Assembly (NCBI GenBank): GCA_963779515.1
Contig: CAVZYN010000017.1
Location: 124,001-188,000 of the forward strand
Direction of reading: 5' to 3'
From: CAVZYN01 sp963779515
GTDB lineage: Bacteria; Pseudomonadota; Alphaproteobacteria; Rhizobiales; Hyphomicrobiaceae
Length of the DNA: 64,000 bases
The notes beneath the pieces were generated by a model. The model saw nothing but the letters and a program-made list of their open reading frames with translations, searched no databases and had not been told where the DNA came from. Position numbers and translations under genes: made by a program. Within the stretch, counting starts at the first letter, position 1. Each line of letters starts with the position of its first letter. Shown piece by piece: positions 26,490 through 34,989 of this stretch.

Positions 26490-27437
26490 ATGCCCATGAA
26501 CTATGCCCGTACCGCCATGTTGCTGGTGCTCCTGACCGGGCTCCTGGTGATGGTCGGCGCCTTGGTCGGCGGCACGACGGGGTTGGTGATCGCTTTCCTG
26601 GTGGCGATGGTGATGAATGTCATCAGCCTTTGGAAGTCGGACAAGATGGTCCTTCGGCTGACGAAATCGCAGGAGGTGGACGCGCACTCCGGCGGCCGCC
26701 TTTATCCCATCGTTGCAGAAATGGCGGAGCGCGCCGGGCTGCCGATGCCACGCGTCTATGTGATGGCCAATCCGCAGCCAAACGCCTTCGCCACCGGCCG
26801 CAACCCGCAGAATGCCGCCGTCTGCGCCTCGACCGGACTGGTCGAGATGCTGAGCAACGAAGAGATCGCCGGCGTGATCGCGCACGAACTCGCGCATATC
26901 AAGAACCGGGATACGCTGACGATGACGGTCGCCGCCACGATCGGCGGCGCGATCTCGATGTTCGGGCAGTATTTGCAGGTCGGGATGATCTTCGGCGGTG
27001 GCAATCGCGACAATGCGCGCGGCGGATTTCTCGGAACCCTCGCCGCCATGATCCTGGCGCCGATGGCGGCGGCGGCGGTGCAGATGGCGATCTCGCGCTC
27101 GCGCGAGTATCAGGCGGACCGGCTCGGCGCGATGATCTGCGGCAATCCACTCTGGCTCGCTTCATCGCTCGCGCGCATTCACGAAGCGACGCGGCGCATT
27201 CGCAATCCGATCGCCGAACAGGTGCCGGCCACGGCCTCGATGTACATCGTCAATCCGTTGACGGGCCGCGGCGTCGACAGCTGGTTCTCGACGCATCCCA
27301 ACATCGACAACCGGATCGCGCAGCTCGAACTGCTGGCGCGACAGATGGCGGAATCCGGGCCGCTGCCACGCTCATTGACCACGCGCTTTGCCCAGAATTG
27401 GAACCAGACGCCGCTGCCGCGCGGACCGTGGGGTTGA
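26490..27437 (+). CDS. htpX: Membrane zinc metalloprotease HtpX
   Basis: A 315-residue inner-membrane protease of the M48 family. Two N-terminal membrane segments (TAMLLVLLTGLLVMVGAL and GLVIAFLVAMVMNVISLW) precede the zinc motif IAHELAHIKNRD (about 133-145) and the third ligand region SRSREYQADRLGAMI (about 208). HtpX degrades misfolded membrane proteins together with FtsH. The first ATG of MPMNYAR is at 26490 behind AGGA; the second ATG at 26496 is equally possible. The rsmB start is two bases after its stop, so the two are translationally linked. Confidence 0.95.
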   Translation: MPMNYARTAMLLVLLTGLLVMVGALVGGTTGLVIAFLVAMVMNVISLWKSDKMVLRLTKSQEVDAHSGGRLYPIVAEMAERAGLPMPRVYVMANPQPNAFATGRNPQNAAVCASTGLVEMLSNEEIAGVIAHELAHIKNRDTLTMTVAATIGGAISMFGQYLQVGMIFGGGNRDNARGGFLGTLAAMILAPMAAAAVQMAISRSREYQADRLGAMICGNPLWLASSLARIHEATRRIRNPIAEQVPATASMYIVNPLTGRGVDSWFSTHPNIDNRIAQLELLARQMAESGPLPRSLTTRFAQNWNQTPLPRGPWG

Positions 27438-27439
27438 CC

Positions 27440-28747
27440 TTGTCCCGCCCCGCCATCGCACCTCTGCCCGGAGTTGCCGCCCGCAACGCGGCCATTACCG
27501 CCATCGATGCGGTGATGCGCCTGAAGCAGCCGCTGGATGAGGCCCTCGAGCGGTCATTGTCGCGCACGTCGCCGGCGCTCGAGCCGCGCGACCGCGCCTT
27601 TGCGCGCCTGCTGACGGTGACGGTGCTGCGGCGGCATGGCGAACTCCGCCGCGCGGTCACGGCGTTTCTCGAGAAGCAACCACCTACGGACAGCGGCCGC
27701 CTTTGGCCGATCCTGCTCGCGGGTGCGGCGCAATTGCTTTGCCTTGCGACGCCGCCGCACGCGGCCATCAGCTCGAGCGTCGACCTTGCGCGCCTCGATC
27801 AGACCACGCGCCGCTTCGATAAGCTCATCAATGCGGTGCTGCGGCGCGTCAGCGAGCGCGGGCCGGCCCTGCTCGAGATTGCCGATGCCGCGGTCTCGAA
27901 CATCCCTGCGTGGCTGATGACGCGCTGGCGTGCGGCTTACGGCGATGCGGTGGCGCGCGACATCGCGGTTGCATCCCTGACGGAGCCGGCACTCGATCTT
28001 TCGGTGAAATCCGATGCCGCCGCTTGGGCCGCGACACTCGGCGGCGCGGTGCTGCCCACCGGCTCCGTCCGGCTCGCCAACGGTGGCCGCATCGAGGCGC
28101 TCGCCGGCTACAGTGATGGCGCCTGGTGGGTGCAAGATGCCGCCGCCGCGCTGCCCGCGAAACTGCTCGGCGATGTCGCGGGGCTTGCGATCGCCGACCT
28201 CTGCGCGGCGCCCGGCGGCAAGACCGCCGAACTCGCTGCCGCCGGCGCGCGCGTCACCGCGGTCGATCATTCCGAGCGCCGGTTGAGGCGGCTCAGCGAG
28301 AACCTCGCGCGGCTCAAACTCGATGTCGAGATCATCACGGCGGATGTGACGGGATGGGCTCCTGGACGGCAGTTCGATGCCGTGTTGGTCGATGCGCCCT
28401 GTTCCGCAACTGGCACCATCCGCCGCCATCCCGATCTCCTGCACACGAAGGCGGACGACGACATCCCGCGGCTTGCCGAGCTGCAGCGCCGGCTGCTTGC
28501 GGCTGCGGCGGCGCTCGTCCGTCCCGGCGGGCAGCTGGTCTACGCCACCTGCTCGCTCGAGCCCGAGGAAGGCTGCGATCAGATCGCCGCGTTCCTCGAT
28601 CTGAACCCCGATTATCGCCGCGTGCCCATTCAACCGGGCGAAGCCGGGATTTCCGCCGGCTGGCTGACCGGGACGGGCGACCTGCGCACGCTGCCGCAAC
28701 ACGCGATCGACGGCTTCTTTGCCGCGCGGCTTGTCCGCCACAGTTGA
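27440..28747 (+). CDS. rsmB: 16S rRNA (cytosine-C5) methyltransferase RsmB/Sun family
   Basis: A 435-residue protein. The N-terminal ~130 residues form a NusB-like domain (AARNAAITAIDAV, then ARLLTVTVLRRHGEL and FDKLINAVLRRV). The SAM-binding domain has DLCAAPGGKTAELAAAGARV (about 253-272) and the two cysteines of the RCMT family in DAPCSATGTIRRHPD and VYATCSLEPEEG. The expected product is m5C967 of 16S rRNA. The start is TTG 27440, because homology begins before the first ATG (27511) and no other start codon fits. It is in operon with htpX and followed by the heparinase gene. Confidence 0.92.
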   Translation: MSRPAIAPLPGVAARNAAITAIDAVMRLKQPLDEALERSLSRTSPALEPRDRAFARLLTVTVLRRHGELRRAVTAFLEKQPPTDSGRLWPILLAGAAQLLCLATPPHAAISSSVDLARLDQTTRRFDKLINAVLRRVSERGPALLEIADAAVSNIPAWLMTRWRAAYGDAVARDIAVASLTEPALDLSVKSDAAAWAATLGGAVLPTGSVRLANGGRIEALAGYSDGAWWVQDAAAALPAKLLGDVAGLAIADLCAAPGGKTAELAAAGARVTAVDHSERRLRRLSENLARLKLDVEIITADVTGWAPGRQFDAVLVDAPCSATGTIRRHPDLLHTKADDDIPRLAELQRRLLAAAAALVRPGGQLVYATCSLEPEEGCDQIAAFLDLNPDYRRVPIQPGEAGISAGWLTGTGDLRTLPQHAIDGFFAARLVRHS

Positions 28748-28862
28748 GTTCCGGGGCCGACTTCCCCGAGTTATGCACAGGGCGACGGCTTGTTGCGCCG
28801 GGGCGCGCGGACTAAGCCCTGCGGATGCAAAGCTCTGACCTCACAGCGAAAGCGGAATCGCG

Positions 28863-30683
28863 ATGACGGCTCAGCCCATGTCCGAGCGTTTGAAGCTCGC
28901 TGCTTTTGGTCTCTCGCAGTCGCGCAAAGTTGCTGGCGCGCGGCTGAAGGCGCTGCCCGGCCTCTCCTGGCGGCACAAAGCGCCGCGCATCGAAGAGCTC
29001 CTGATCTGCCCGATCGACTTGCGCACGCCTGACCCGAGCTTTGCCGATGAGCTGGCGGCCGGATACTTCGGTCTTGCCGGGGAAACATTGGATCTCAAGG
29101 GCGGCTCGCCGTTTGACGTGCCGTCTCCCAGCCGCGAATTCGCTGTGGCGCTGCATGGATTCGACTGGTTGCGCCACCTCGCGGCGACGCGCACCGTCGA
29201 GGCCGAGCAGTTGGCGCGCGCGCACGTCGATGGCTGGATTGGCCGGTGCGGCCATCGCCGCCATGGCGTTGCTTGGCAACCCGGATTGACGGGACGCCGG
29301 CTGCTGAGCTGGCTCGCCTATGCGTCCTTGATCATGACCAGCGACAACGAGGTCCGGTACGACCGCGTGATGCGCTCGATCTCGGATCAGCTGTCGTATC
29401 TGTCGCGCAGCTGGAACAGCGAACCGGTGGCCGAAGAGCGCGCGCACGCCTTGATCGCACTCGCCACCGGGCACCTGTGCTATCGCGGCGGCGAACTTGC
29501 CGCGCGCCGGGCCTCGGGCTGGCTGGTCGCGGAACTTGGCCGGCAACTGCACGCCGACGGCGGGCATGTCACCCGCAATCCAAGTGTCACACTCGCGTTG
29601 TTGCTGGACCTGCTGGTGTTGAAGCAGTGCTATGCGGAGCGCGCGCTGGAGATGCCGGCGGCGATTGCAGACCTCATGCAGCGCATGCTCGGGTTTCTCC
29701 GATTTTTACGGCTTGGCGATGGGAGCCTCGCATCGTTCAACGGATCGCACGGCAACGTGCGAGATGCGCTGGCGACGATCGACAGCTTGGATCACGGCGA
29801 TCGCGTGACACTCGCCGCTGCGCCGCAATCCGGCTACAGCCGCCTTGCGTGCGGCGACACCGTCATTGTCGCGGATACCGGTGCGGCCCCCGCACTTCGC
29901 CACTCGTCGCGCGCGACCGCCAGCTGTCTTGCGTTCGACATGAGTGCCGGCGGCCAAATCCTGTTCTGTGGAGCGGGCGCTCCTGCGGGCGGCGATGCGT
30001 CGAACATGCTGCGCGCGCGCAGCACGGCGCAATACTCGACCCTTGCGCTTGGCGAAACCACCTATGCGCAACTCGTGTCCGGGCCTCTCACCGCCTCACT
30101 CGGCGCACCCGGACTGAAAGGACCGGGACGCGTCCGCGGGGCAATCACCGAGAGCGACGCCGGGCAACAGCTCGAAGCCGATCACGACGGCTATGCGCGG
30201 CTTTACAATCTCCGGCACAAGCGGCGGTTGACGCTCAGCGCCGATGGGCGCCGCGTCGACGGTCTCGACACGATCGATGCCGCCGATGCAAAGGCTGCGA
30301 CGCCATCGGGCATTGCTTTTGCCGTGCATTTTCATGTTTCGCCCGACGCGCACGTGCGCTTCGGCGCGACCGCCGAAGAGGTCGAGATCCGCGTGCACAA
30401 TGGTGCGACCTGGACCTTTACCAGCGCGTCGGCGCCGATTTCGATCGAGGACGGCCAGTTCTACGGGTCAACGAGCAGTCCGCTCGCAGTTCACCAGATC
30501 GTGCTGCGCGGCGTGGCGGCGCCCGGGACCACGGTCGCGTGGGTGCTCAGTGAAACCACACCCGGGATCGTCAGCGAGCCGTTGGACCGCATTGGCACGC
30601 CGCGCCGCAAGCTGAGCGACCGGCTCGCCGAAGTCATCGCCGAGATCAATGCAGCGACGCCCGACGACGACACCACGGCCTGA
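28863..30683 (+). CDS. Heparinase II/III family protein
   Basis: A 606-residue protein of the heparinase II/III-like group found next to purH in Rhizobiales. The N-terminal half is an alpha-toroid (FDWLRHLAATRTVEAEQLAR, WQPGLTGRRLLSWLAYASL, LSYLSRSWNSEPVAEERAHA). The C-terminal half is beta-rich, with HDGYARLYNLRHKRRLTLSA resembling the heparinase II C-terminal domain. No signal peptide is seen, so the protein may be cytoplasmic and its substrate is unclear; true heparin is unlikely. Conserved linkage with rsmB and purH is the best clue, without a known reason. It starts 115 bases after rsmB. Confidence 0.88.
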   Translation: MTAQPMSERLKLAAFGLSQSRKVAGARLKALPGLSWRHKAPRIEELLICPIDLRTPDPSFADELAAGYFGLAGETLDLKGGSPFDVPSPSREFAVALHGFDWLRHLAATRTVEAEQLARAHVDGWIGRCGHRRHGVAWQPGLTGRRLLSWLAYASLIMTSDNEVRYDRVMRSISDQLSYLSRSWNSEPVAEERAHALIALATGHLCYRGGELAARRASGWLVAELGRQLHADGGHVTRNPSVTLALLLDLLVLKQCYAERALEMPAAIADLMQRMLGFLRFLRLGDGSLASFNGSHGNVRDALATIDSLDHGDRVTLAAAPQSGYSRLACGDTVIVADTGAAPALRHSSRATASCLAFDMSAGGQILFCGAGAPAGGDASNMLRARSTAQYSTLALGETTYAQLVSGPLTASLGAPGLKGPGRVRGAITESDAGQQLEADHDGYARLYNLRHKRRLTLSADGRRVDGLDTIDAADAKAATPSGIAFAVHFHVSPDAHVRFGATAEEVEIRVHNGATWTFTSASAPISIEDGQFYGSTSSPLAVHQIVLRGVAAPGTTVAWVLSETTPGIVSEPLDRIGTPRRKLSDRLAEVIAEINAATPDDDTTA

Positions 30684-30776
30684 ACAGGCGTGGCATCCGT
30701 CTGACGGCTTATGCTACCGGCTGACCGACCTATTGCGGCCATAGGCGGCCGCAAACGTGAGACCGGGAGCACTCCC

Positions 30777-32364
30777 ATGGCACATCATCCAGGCGTCCGC
30801 AAAATCGCGCGCGCATTGATTTCAGTCTCCGACAAGGCCGGCATTGTCGACTTTGCGCGGGCGCTCGCGCAGCAGGGCGTCGCGTTGATCTCGACGGGTG
30901 GGACATCGGCCGCGCTGAAGGCCGCCGGCCTCTCGGTTCAAGACGTCGCGGACGTCACCGGCTTCCCCGAAATGATGGATGGGCGCGTCAAGACGCTGCA
31001 TCCCAAGGTGCACGGCGGATTGCTCGCGATCCGTGACAACGCGGAACACGACAAGGCCGCGGCGGCACACGGCATCGCGCCGATCGATCTGCTGGTCGTC
31101 AATCTCTATCCGTTCGAAGCCACCGTTGCGAAGGGCGCGTCCTACGACGAGTGCGTCGAGAACATCGACATCGGCGGCCCGGCGATGATCCGGGCGGCGG
31201 CGAAAAACCACGACGGCGTCGCCGTCATCGTCGATCCCGCCGACTATGCCGCCGTGCTCGACGAGATCCGCCAACACGGCGGCACCACATTGGCGACTGC
31301 GCAAGCGTCTCGCACATGCCGCGTTCGCCCGCACCGCGGCCTACGACGGCGCGATCTCGAACTATCTCGGCGCCGTGCTCGAACATCCAGACGGCAAGGC
31401 GGAAGGCTTCCCACGCACGTTCTCGGTGCAGTACCGCAAGGCGCAGGGCATGCGCTACGGCGAGAACCCGCATCAGCAGGCCGCCTTCTATGTCGCCCGC
31501 ACGCCCGGCGAGGCTTCGGTCGCGACCGCGCGCCAGCTGCAGGGCAAAGAACTCTCCTACAACAACATCGCCGATACGGACGCTGCACTGGAATGTGTGA
31601 AGGCGTTCGCCGACAAACCCGCGTGCGTGATCGTGAAGCATGCCAATCCCTGCGGCGTGGCCGAAGCCGGCTCGCTTGCCGCCGCCTACGATCGCGCCTT
31701 CAAGACCGACCCGGAGTCGGCGTTCGGCGGCATCATCGCGTTCAATCGCCGCCTCGACGCCGAGACGGCGCGCCTGATCGTCGACCGTCAGTTCGTCGAA
31801 GTGATCATCGCGCCGGATGTCGATCCCGCTGCCGAGGCCATCGTCGCCGCCAAGAAGAACGTGCGTCTGCTCGTCTGCGGTGAGTGGCCGGCGACGCCGG
31901 CGCCGCGCCTCGACTACAAGAAAGTCACCGGCGGGCTCCTAGTGCAGGACGCCGATCTCGCGCTCTACGACAGCCTCAAGGTGGTGACCAAGCGCCAAGC
32001 GACCGAGGCCGAAATGCGCGACCTGCTGTTCGCTTGGACGGTCGCAAAATTCGTGAAATCGAATGCGATCGTCTATGCGAAGGACCAAGCCACTATCGGC
32101 ATCGGCGCCGGACAGATGAGCCGCATCAACTCCTCGCGCATCGCCGTGATAAAAGCCGAGATGGCAAACCTGCCCGTCAAGGGATCAGTCATCGCATCCG
32201 ACGCGTTCTTCCCGTTCGCGGACGGCCTCTTATCTGCTGCCGGCGCCGGCGCCACCGCCGTCATCCAACCCGGCGGCTCGATGCGCGACGCCGAAGTCAT
32301 CAAAGCCGCCGACGATCAAGGCCTCGCCATGATCTTCACCGGCATGCGGCATTTCCGGCATTGA
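30777..32364 (+). CDS. purH: Bifunctional AICAR formyltransferase/IMP cyclohydrolase (one-base insertion)
   Basis: The enzyme of the last two steps of IMP synthesis, 528 residues when repaired. The IMP cyclohydrolase domain shows ALISVSDKAGIVDFA, STGGTSAALKAAG, FPEMMDGRVKTLHPKVHGG and ENIDIGGPAMIRAAAKN. The AICAR transformylase domain has MRYGENPHQQAAFY, IVKHANPCGVA (catalytic K-H), and SDAFFPFADGLLSAA near the end. The frame breaks near 31297 (one extra base in TTGGCGACTGCGC) between the two domains; the correct join is LATRKRLAHAAFARTAAYDG. PurH is an essential purine gene, so an error is the better explanation. It uses 10-formyl-THF, the product of Fhs. Confidence 0.95.
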
Positions 32365-32472
32365 GCGCTACGCACTCAGTCCGACGACTACACCCGCCAT
32401 CGCGTCCCAGCCGGAGCAATGGCCAATGCGATCGAGGGCGGCAAAGTGCGGCGTGAAATCCGCTGCATCATC

Positions 32473-33192
32473 CTACAGCATCGCCGCCATCGCCGCGTGC
32501 ACCGCCTCCGCGCCCTGGCCTTCGGCGGCAGCCCTGAGATGCGCCGCGCTCAAGGGCGACGTGCGCTTCCCGAGCGTTGGCGCGATCGCGGCCCAGATCT
32601 CGTCCGCCTCGCGTCCGCGACCCGTTGCGCGCAACGCCACCAGCATGCCACCGACAAAATCATCCCCCGACGGCGTCAGGCCCGGCCCCAGTCCTAGGAG
32701 CTCGATGCAAGCATTTGTTCTCTTTCGCGGCTCAGCGCGCAGCGATGCGATGAGCGGGTCCGCCGCCCGCAACACCGCTGTCGATGTCACGTCATCTGCA
32801 AACACCGCGCGCGACAGCCCCATCTCCGGCGCGCGCGCCCTCGCCGCCGCGATGAAGTCAGCCACCCGCGCGCGGCTTGGATCGGAGGGAACAGGCGGCG
32901 GGGTCCAGATCACCGCGTCGCGCAGCGTGAACCGGGCGGCGCCGCCGATCATGATGCAACGATCGACGACGCTGTAGGGCGCATCGACACCGGCGCCCGG
33001 ACCGTCCCACGCCGCGCCGGCCGCCACGCAGACATTCAACGGACCGCGGCCGATGCCGGCGATACCGATGCAGGCCCAGTGCGTATCGTCCGTGACGTAG
33101 AAGCTTCGCTCGAAGACGGCGACGATGCGCCCGCGCGCGCCGCCGCGCAGCAGCCGTGCCGCGACGACGCCGATATCCGTGACCTCACGCAT
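32473..33192 (-). CDS. allH: AllH: oxamate carbamoyltransferase subunit (DUF2877)
   Basis: A 239-residue protein with the DUF2877 hallmark LLGLGPGLTPSGDDFVGGML (about 165-184). E. coli YlbF of this family was assigned as AllH, part of the three-part oxamate transcarbamylase AllFGH, which phosphorolyses oxalurate to oxamate and carbamoyl phosphate. The partner genes allK, allF and allG lie upstream on the same strand. The start overlaps the end of allK by eight bases (coupled translation). It ends the minus-strand gene run and converges with purH; no terminator is obvious in the 108-base gap. Confidence 0.85.
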   Translation of the reverse strand: MREVTDIGVVAARLLRGGARGRIVAVFERSFYVTDDTHWACIGIAGIGRGPLNVCVAAGAAWDGPGAGVDAPYSVVDRCIMIGGAARFTLRDAVIWTPPPVPSDPSRARVADFIAAARARAPEMGLSRAVFADDVTSTAVLRAADPLIASLRAEPRKRTNACIELLGLGPGLTPSGDDFVGGMLVALRATGRGREADEIWAAIAPTLGKRTSPLSAAHLRAAAEGQGAEAVHAAMAAML

Positions 33193-34156
33193 GGTCCGGC
33201 ACGATCAGCGTGCCAGTCTTACCTTCGAGCGCGGGCACCGCGGAGTCGAGCGCGCAAATGTAGACCTTCTTGCCGCCGCCTTCGAGAAAGCGGATTGCGG
33301 CCTGGATCTTCGGCCCCATGCTGCCCGGCGGGAAATGTCCCTCTGCGTCGAGTTTCTTCAATTCGCTCAGTGTCACCCGGTCGAGGAACCGCTGATCGGG
33401 CTTGCCGAAGTTGATCGCGATCTTCGGCACCGCCGTCAGAAGCATCAATGTATCGATGCCGAGCACCTTGGCCATGTGGGCCGACGTCAGATCCTTGTCG
33501 ATCACCGCCTCGATGCCATGGCGCACGCCCTTGGGCCCGCGCACCACCGGAATTCCACCGCCGCCGCCCGCGATCACGATGGTGCCGCGCTTCGACAACG
33601 CCTCGATCAGCGAGATATCGCAGATGTGGCGCGGCATCGGCGACGGCACCACATGGCGCCACCCGCGCGCGCCATCCTGCTTCATCTGCCAGCCGAGTTC
33701 GCGGCCGATGATGCCTGCCTGCTCCTCGGTGAAAAACGCGCCCACATATTTCGTTGGATTTTGGAACCCTGGGTCGTTGGGATCGACCTCGACCTGCGTC
33801 AGCAATACCGCGACATGACGCTGGTTATCCGCTTCGCGCAGCGCGTTCTCCAGCGCCTGCATCAAGAGATAAGCAATGCCGCCCTGGCTATGGGCGACGC
33901 AGATATCCAGCGACATCGGCGGGATGCGGTCGCGAGTCAGCGCCTGGCGCATCAGGATTTTTCCGACCACCGGGCCATTGCCATGCGTGATGATCAGTTC
34001 CGTATCCAGCAACGCCAGCGGTAATATCGCCTCAGCCGTCAGCTTGGCGATCGCCTTCTGCTCTTCGGACGTGCCGGTGATGCCTTCGGGGTGCGTGGCG
34101 TTGCCGCCGATGGCGATGACGATGCGGGAGGGAGGGGCAAATCCGGGAAAGTGCAT
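33185..34156 (-). CDS. allK: Carbamate kinase AllK/ArcC type
   Basis: A 323-residue amino-acid-kinase-fold protein. Visible motifs are RIVIAIGGNATHPEG (residues ~11-25), LIITHGNGPVVGKILMRQA, FGKPDQ-type nucleotide loop after TAVPKIAINFG, and AGGGGGIPVV (about 205), all from carbamate kinases. HFPPGSMGPKIQAAIRFLE is the family's C-terminal signature. It transfers phosphate from carbamoyl phosphate to ADP, so ATP is gained from oxalurate breakdown. No arginine deiminase genes are near, and the AllH overlap supports the allantoin-type role (AllK) over arginine catabolism (ArcC). The ATG at 34156 follows GAGGTGAG. Confidence 0.92.
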   Translation of the reverse strand: MHFPGFAPPSRIVIAIGGNATHPEGITGTSEEQKAIAKLTAEAILPLALLDTELIITHGNGPVVGKILMRQALTRDRIPPMSLDICVAHSQGGIAYLLMQALENALREADNQRHVAVLLTQVEVDPNDPGFQNPTKYVGAFFTEEQAGIIGRELGWQMKQDGARGWRHVVPSPMPRHICDISLIEALSKRGTIVIAGGGGGIPVVRGPKGVRHGIEAVIDKDLTSAHMAKVLGIDTLMLLTAVPKIAINFGKPDQRFLDRVTLSELKKLDAEGHFPPGSMGPKIQAAIRFLEGGGKKVYICALDSAVPALEGKTGTLIVPDHA

Positions 34157-34181
34157 TGTCAAGCTCACCTCAGATTACGAT

Positions 34182-34265
34182 CGTCATGCCCGCGCAGGCG
34201 GGCACCCAAGCAATTCTCACACTCGAACGTTTCTTGCTTGGGTCCCCGCCTTCGCGGGGATGACG
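34182..34265. repeat. REP/MITE-like inverted repeat
   Basis: Left arm CGTCATGCCCGCGCAGGCGG with continuation GCACCCAAGCAA; right arm TTGCTTGGGTCCCCGCC and TTCGCGGGGATGACG. The arms are imperfect complements over about 33 bases and each contains an inner hairpin (CCCGCgcagGCGGG; CCCCGCcttcGCGGGG). This form is a widely scattered palindromic element in Rhizobiales. It sits just upstream of allK, between it and the toxin gene. Confidence 0.75.
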
Positions 34266-34383
34266 AACACTGAAACGCATCTGTTGGGTTGAATGTCTAT
34301 CACGCGCCGGTGATCGATTGCACCGCCAACATCGCCGCATCGGCATTGGACGGCGCGACGATGTCACCGGCCTCGCGCTGGTC

Positions 34384-34684
34384 TCAAAGACCGATGTCAG
34401 TTGGGTCAGGTGCATCTCGTGCCGTATGGCGAATGTGCAGGATGACGACCTGATCCGACTGGATCGTATAGTAGATCCGGTACGGATATCGGGTCGGAAT
34501 TCAGAAGCCGGATCTCGGGGACACCTCGTGCCATCACTCCAGACATGGGCAGCCGACCGAGCTGTCGGACACGCGCAACCAAGTGTTTGCGCACGCGTTC
34601 GGCGACATTGGGATCGACTTTCGCGATGTACTCGCGGATTTCCAACAAGTCTCTGGCTGCCCGCCTATCGTAACGGACGCGCAT
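34384..34684 (-). CDS. ParE/RelE-type toxin (one-base insertion)
   Basis: About 99 residues when repaired. MRVRYDRRAARDLLEIREYI begins like ParE toxins, and IAKVDPNVAERVRKHLV follows. The frame breaks near 34473 where GACCCGATAT has one C too many; the restored part reads NSDRYPYRIYYTIQSDQV and then VVILHIRHTARD, the exact ParE/RelE C-terminal pattern (R at position before xYR, H-x-R/A-R-D end). ParE toxins inhibit gyrase; RelE toxins cut mRNA. The start overlaps the antitoxin stop (TGATG). The stop is at 34384-34386. Confidence 0.85.
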
Positions 34685-34923
34685 CACTTCCACGGTTGTT
34701 TTAGAAGCTTTTCGACCTGTTCGTCGTCCGCGAAGTCGCCCATCTTCGCGCGTTGCAGGGCTGGTTTCAGGACCGAGAGTTCCTCGTCGGACAACTGATA
34801 CGTACCCTCGGCCTCGGCCTCGGCAAGACTGTCGAGAAAATCGCTCACCATATCGACCTGCTCAGCAGGAAGGTCCCTGATCCGAGCGATGGTGCGCTCT
34901 TTGGTGTTCTGATCATCTGGCAT
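34684..34923 (-). CDS. Antitoxin of the ParE-type module
   Basis: A 79-residue, acidic protein beginning MPDDQNTKERTIARIRDLPA, with DMVSDFLDSLAEAEAEGTYQ in the middle and a tail DDEQVEKLLKQPWK. Small acidic proteins of this shape precede ParE/RelE toxins; the C-terminal part would wrap the toxin. No clear ribbon-helix-helix is visible, so the DNA-binding mode is uncertain. The ATG at 34923 has AAGGAC upstream. The pair lies between allF and allK on the same strand, so it may be carried on the allFGHK transcript. Confidence 0.75.
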   Translation of the reverse strand: MPDDQNTKERTIARIRDLPAEQVDMVSDFLDSLAEAEAEGTYQLSDEELSVLKPALQRAKMGDFADDEQVEKLLKQPWK

Positions 34924-34989
34924 GGCATATGTCCTTGAAACCATCTCCCCAAATGTATACCCGAACCGGCAGTCAGCGATAGTGTGGAG

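Noticed and set aside
26630..27439. Extension of the rsmB frame upstream over htpX
   Set aside because: HtpX motifs in the other frame are clear; the extension is not protein-like, so rsmB is started at TTG 27440.
33193..34155. Carbamate kinase as part of an arginine deiminase pathway
   Set aside because: No arcA or arcB nearby; overlap with allH and the all genes favours AllK.
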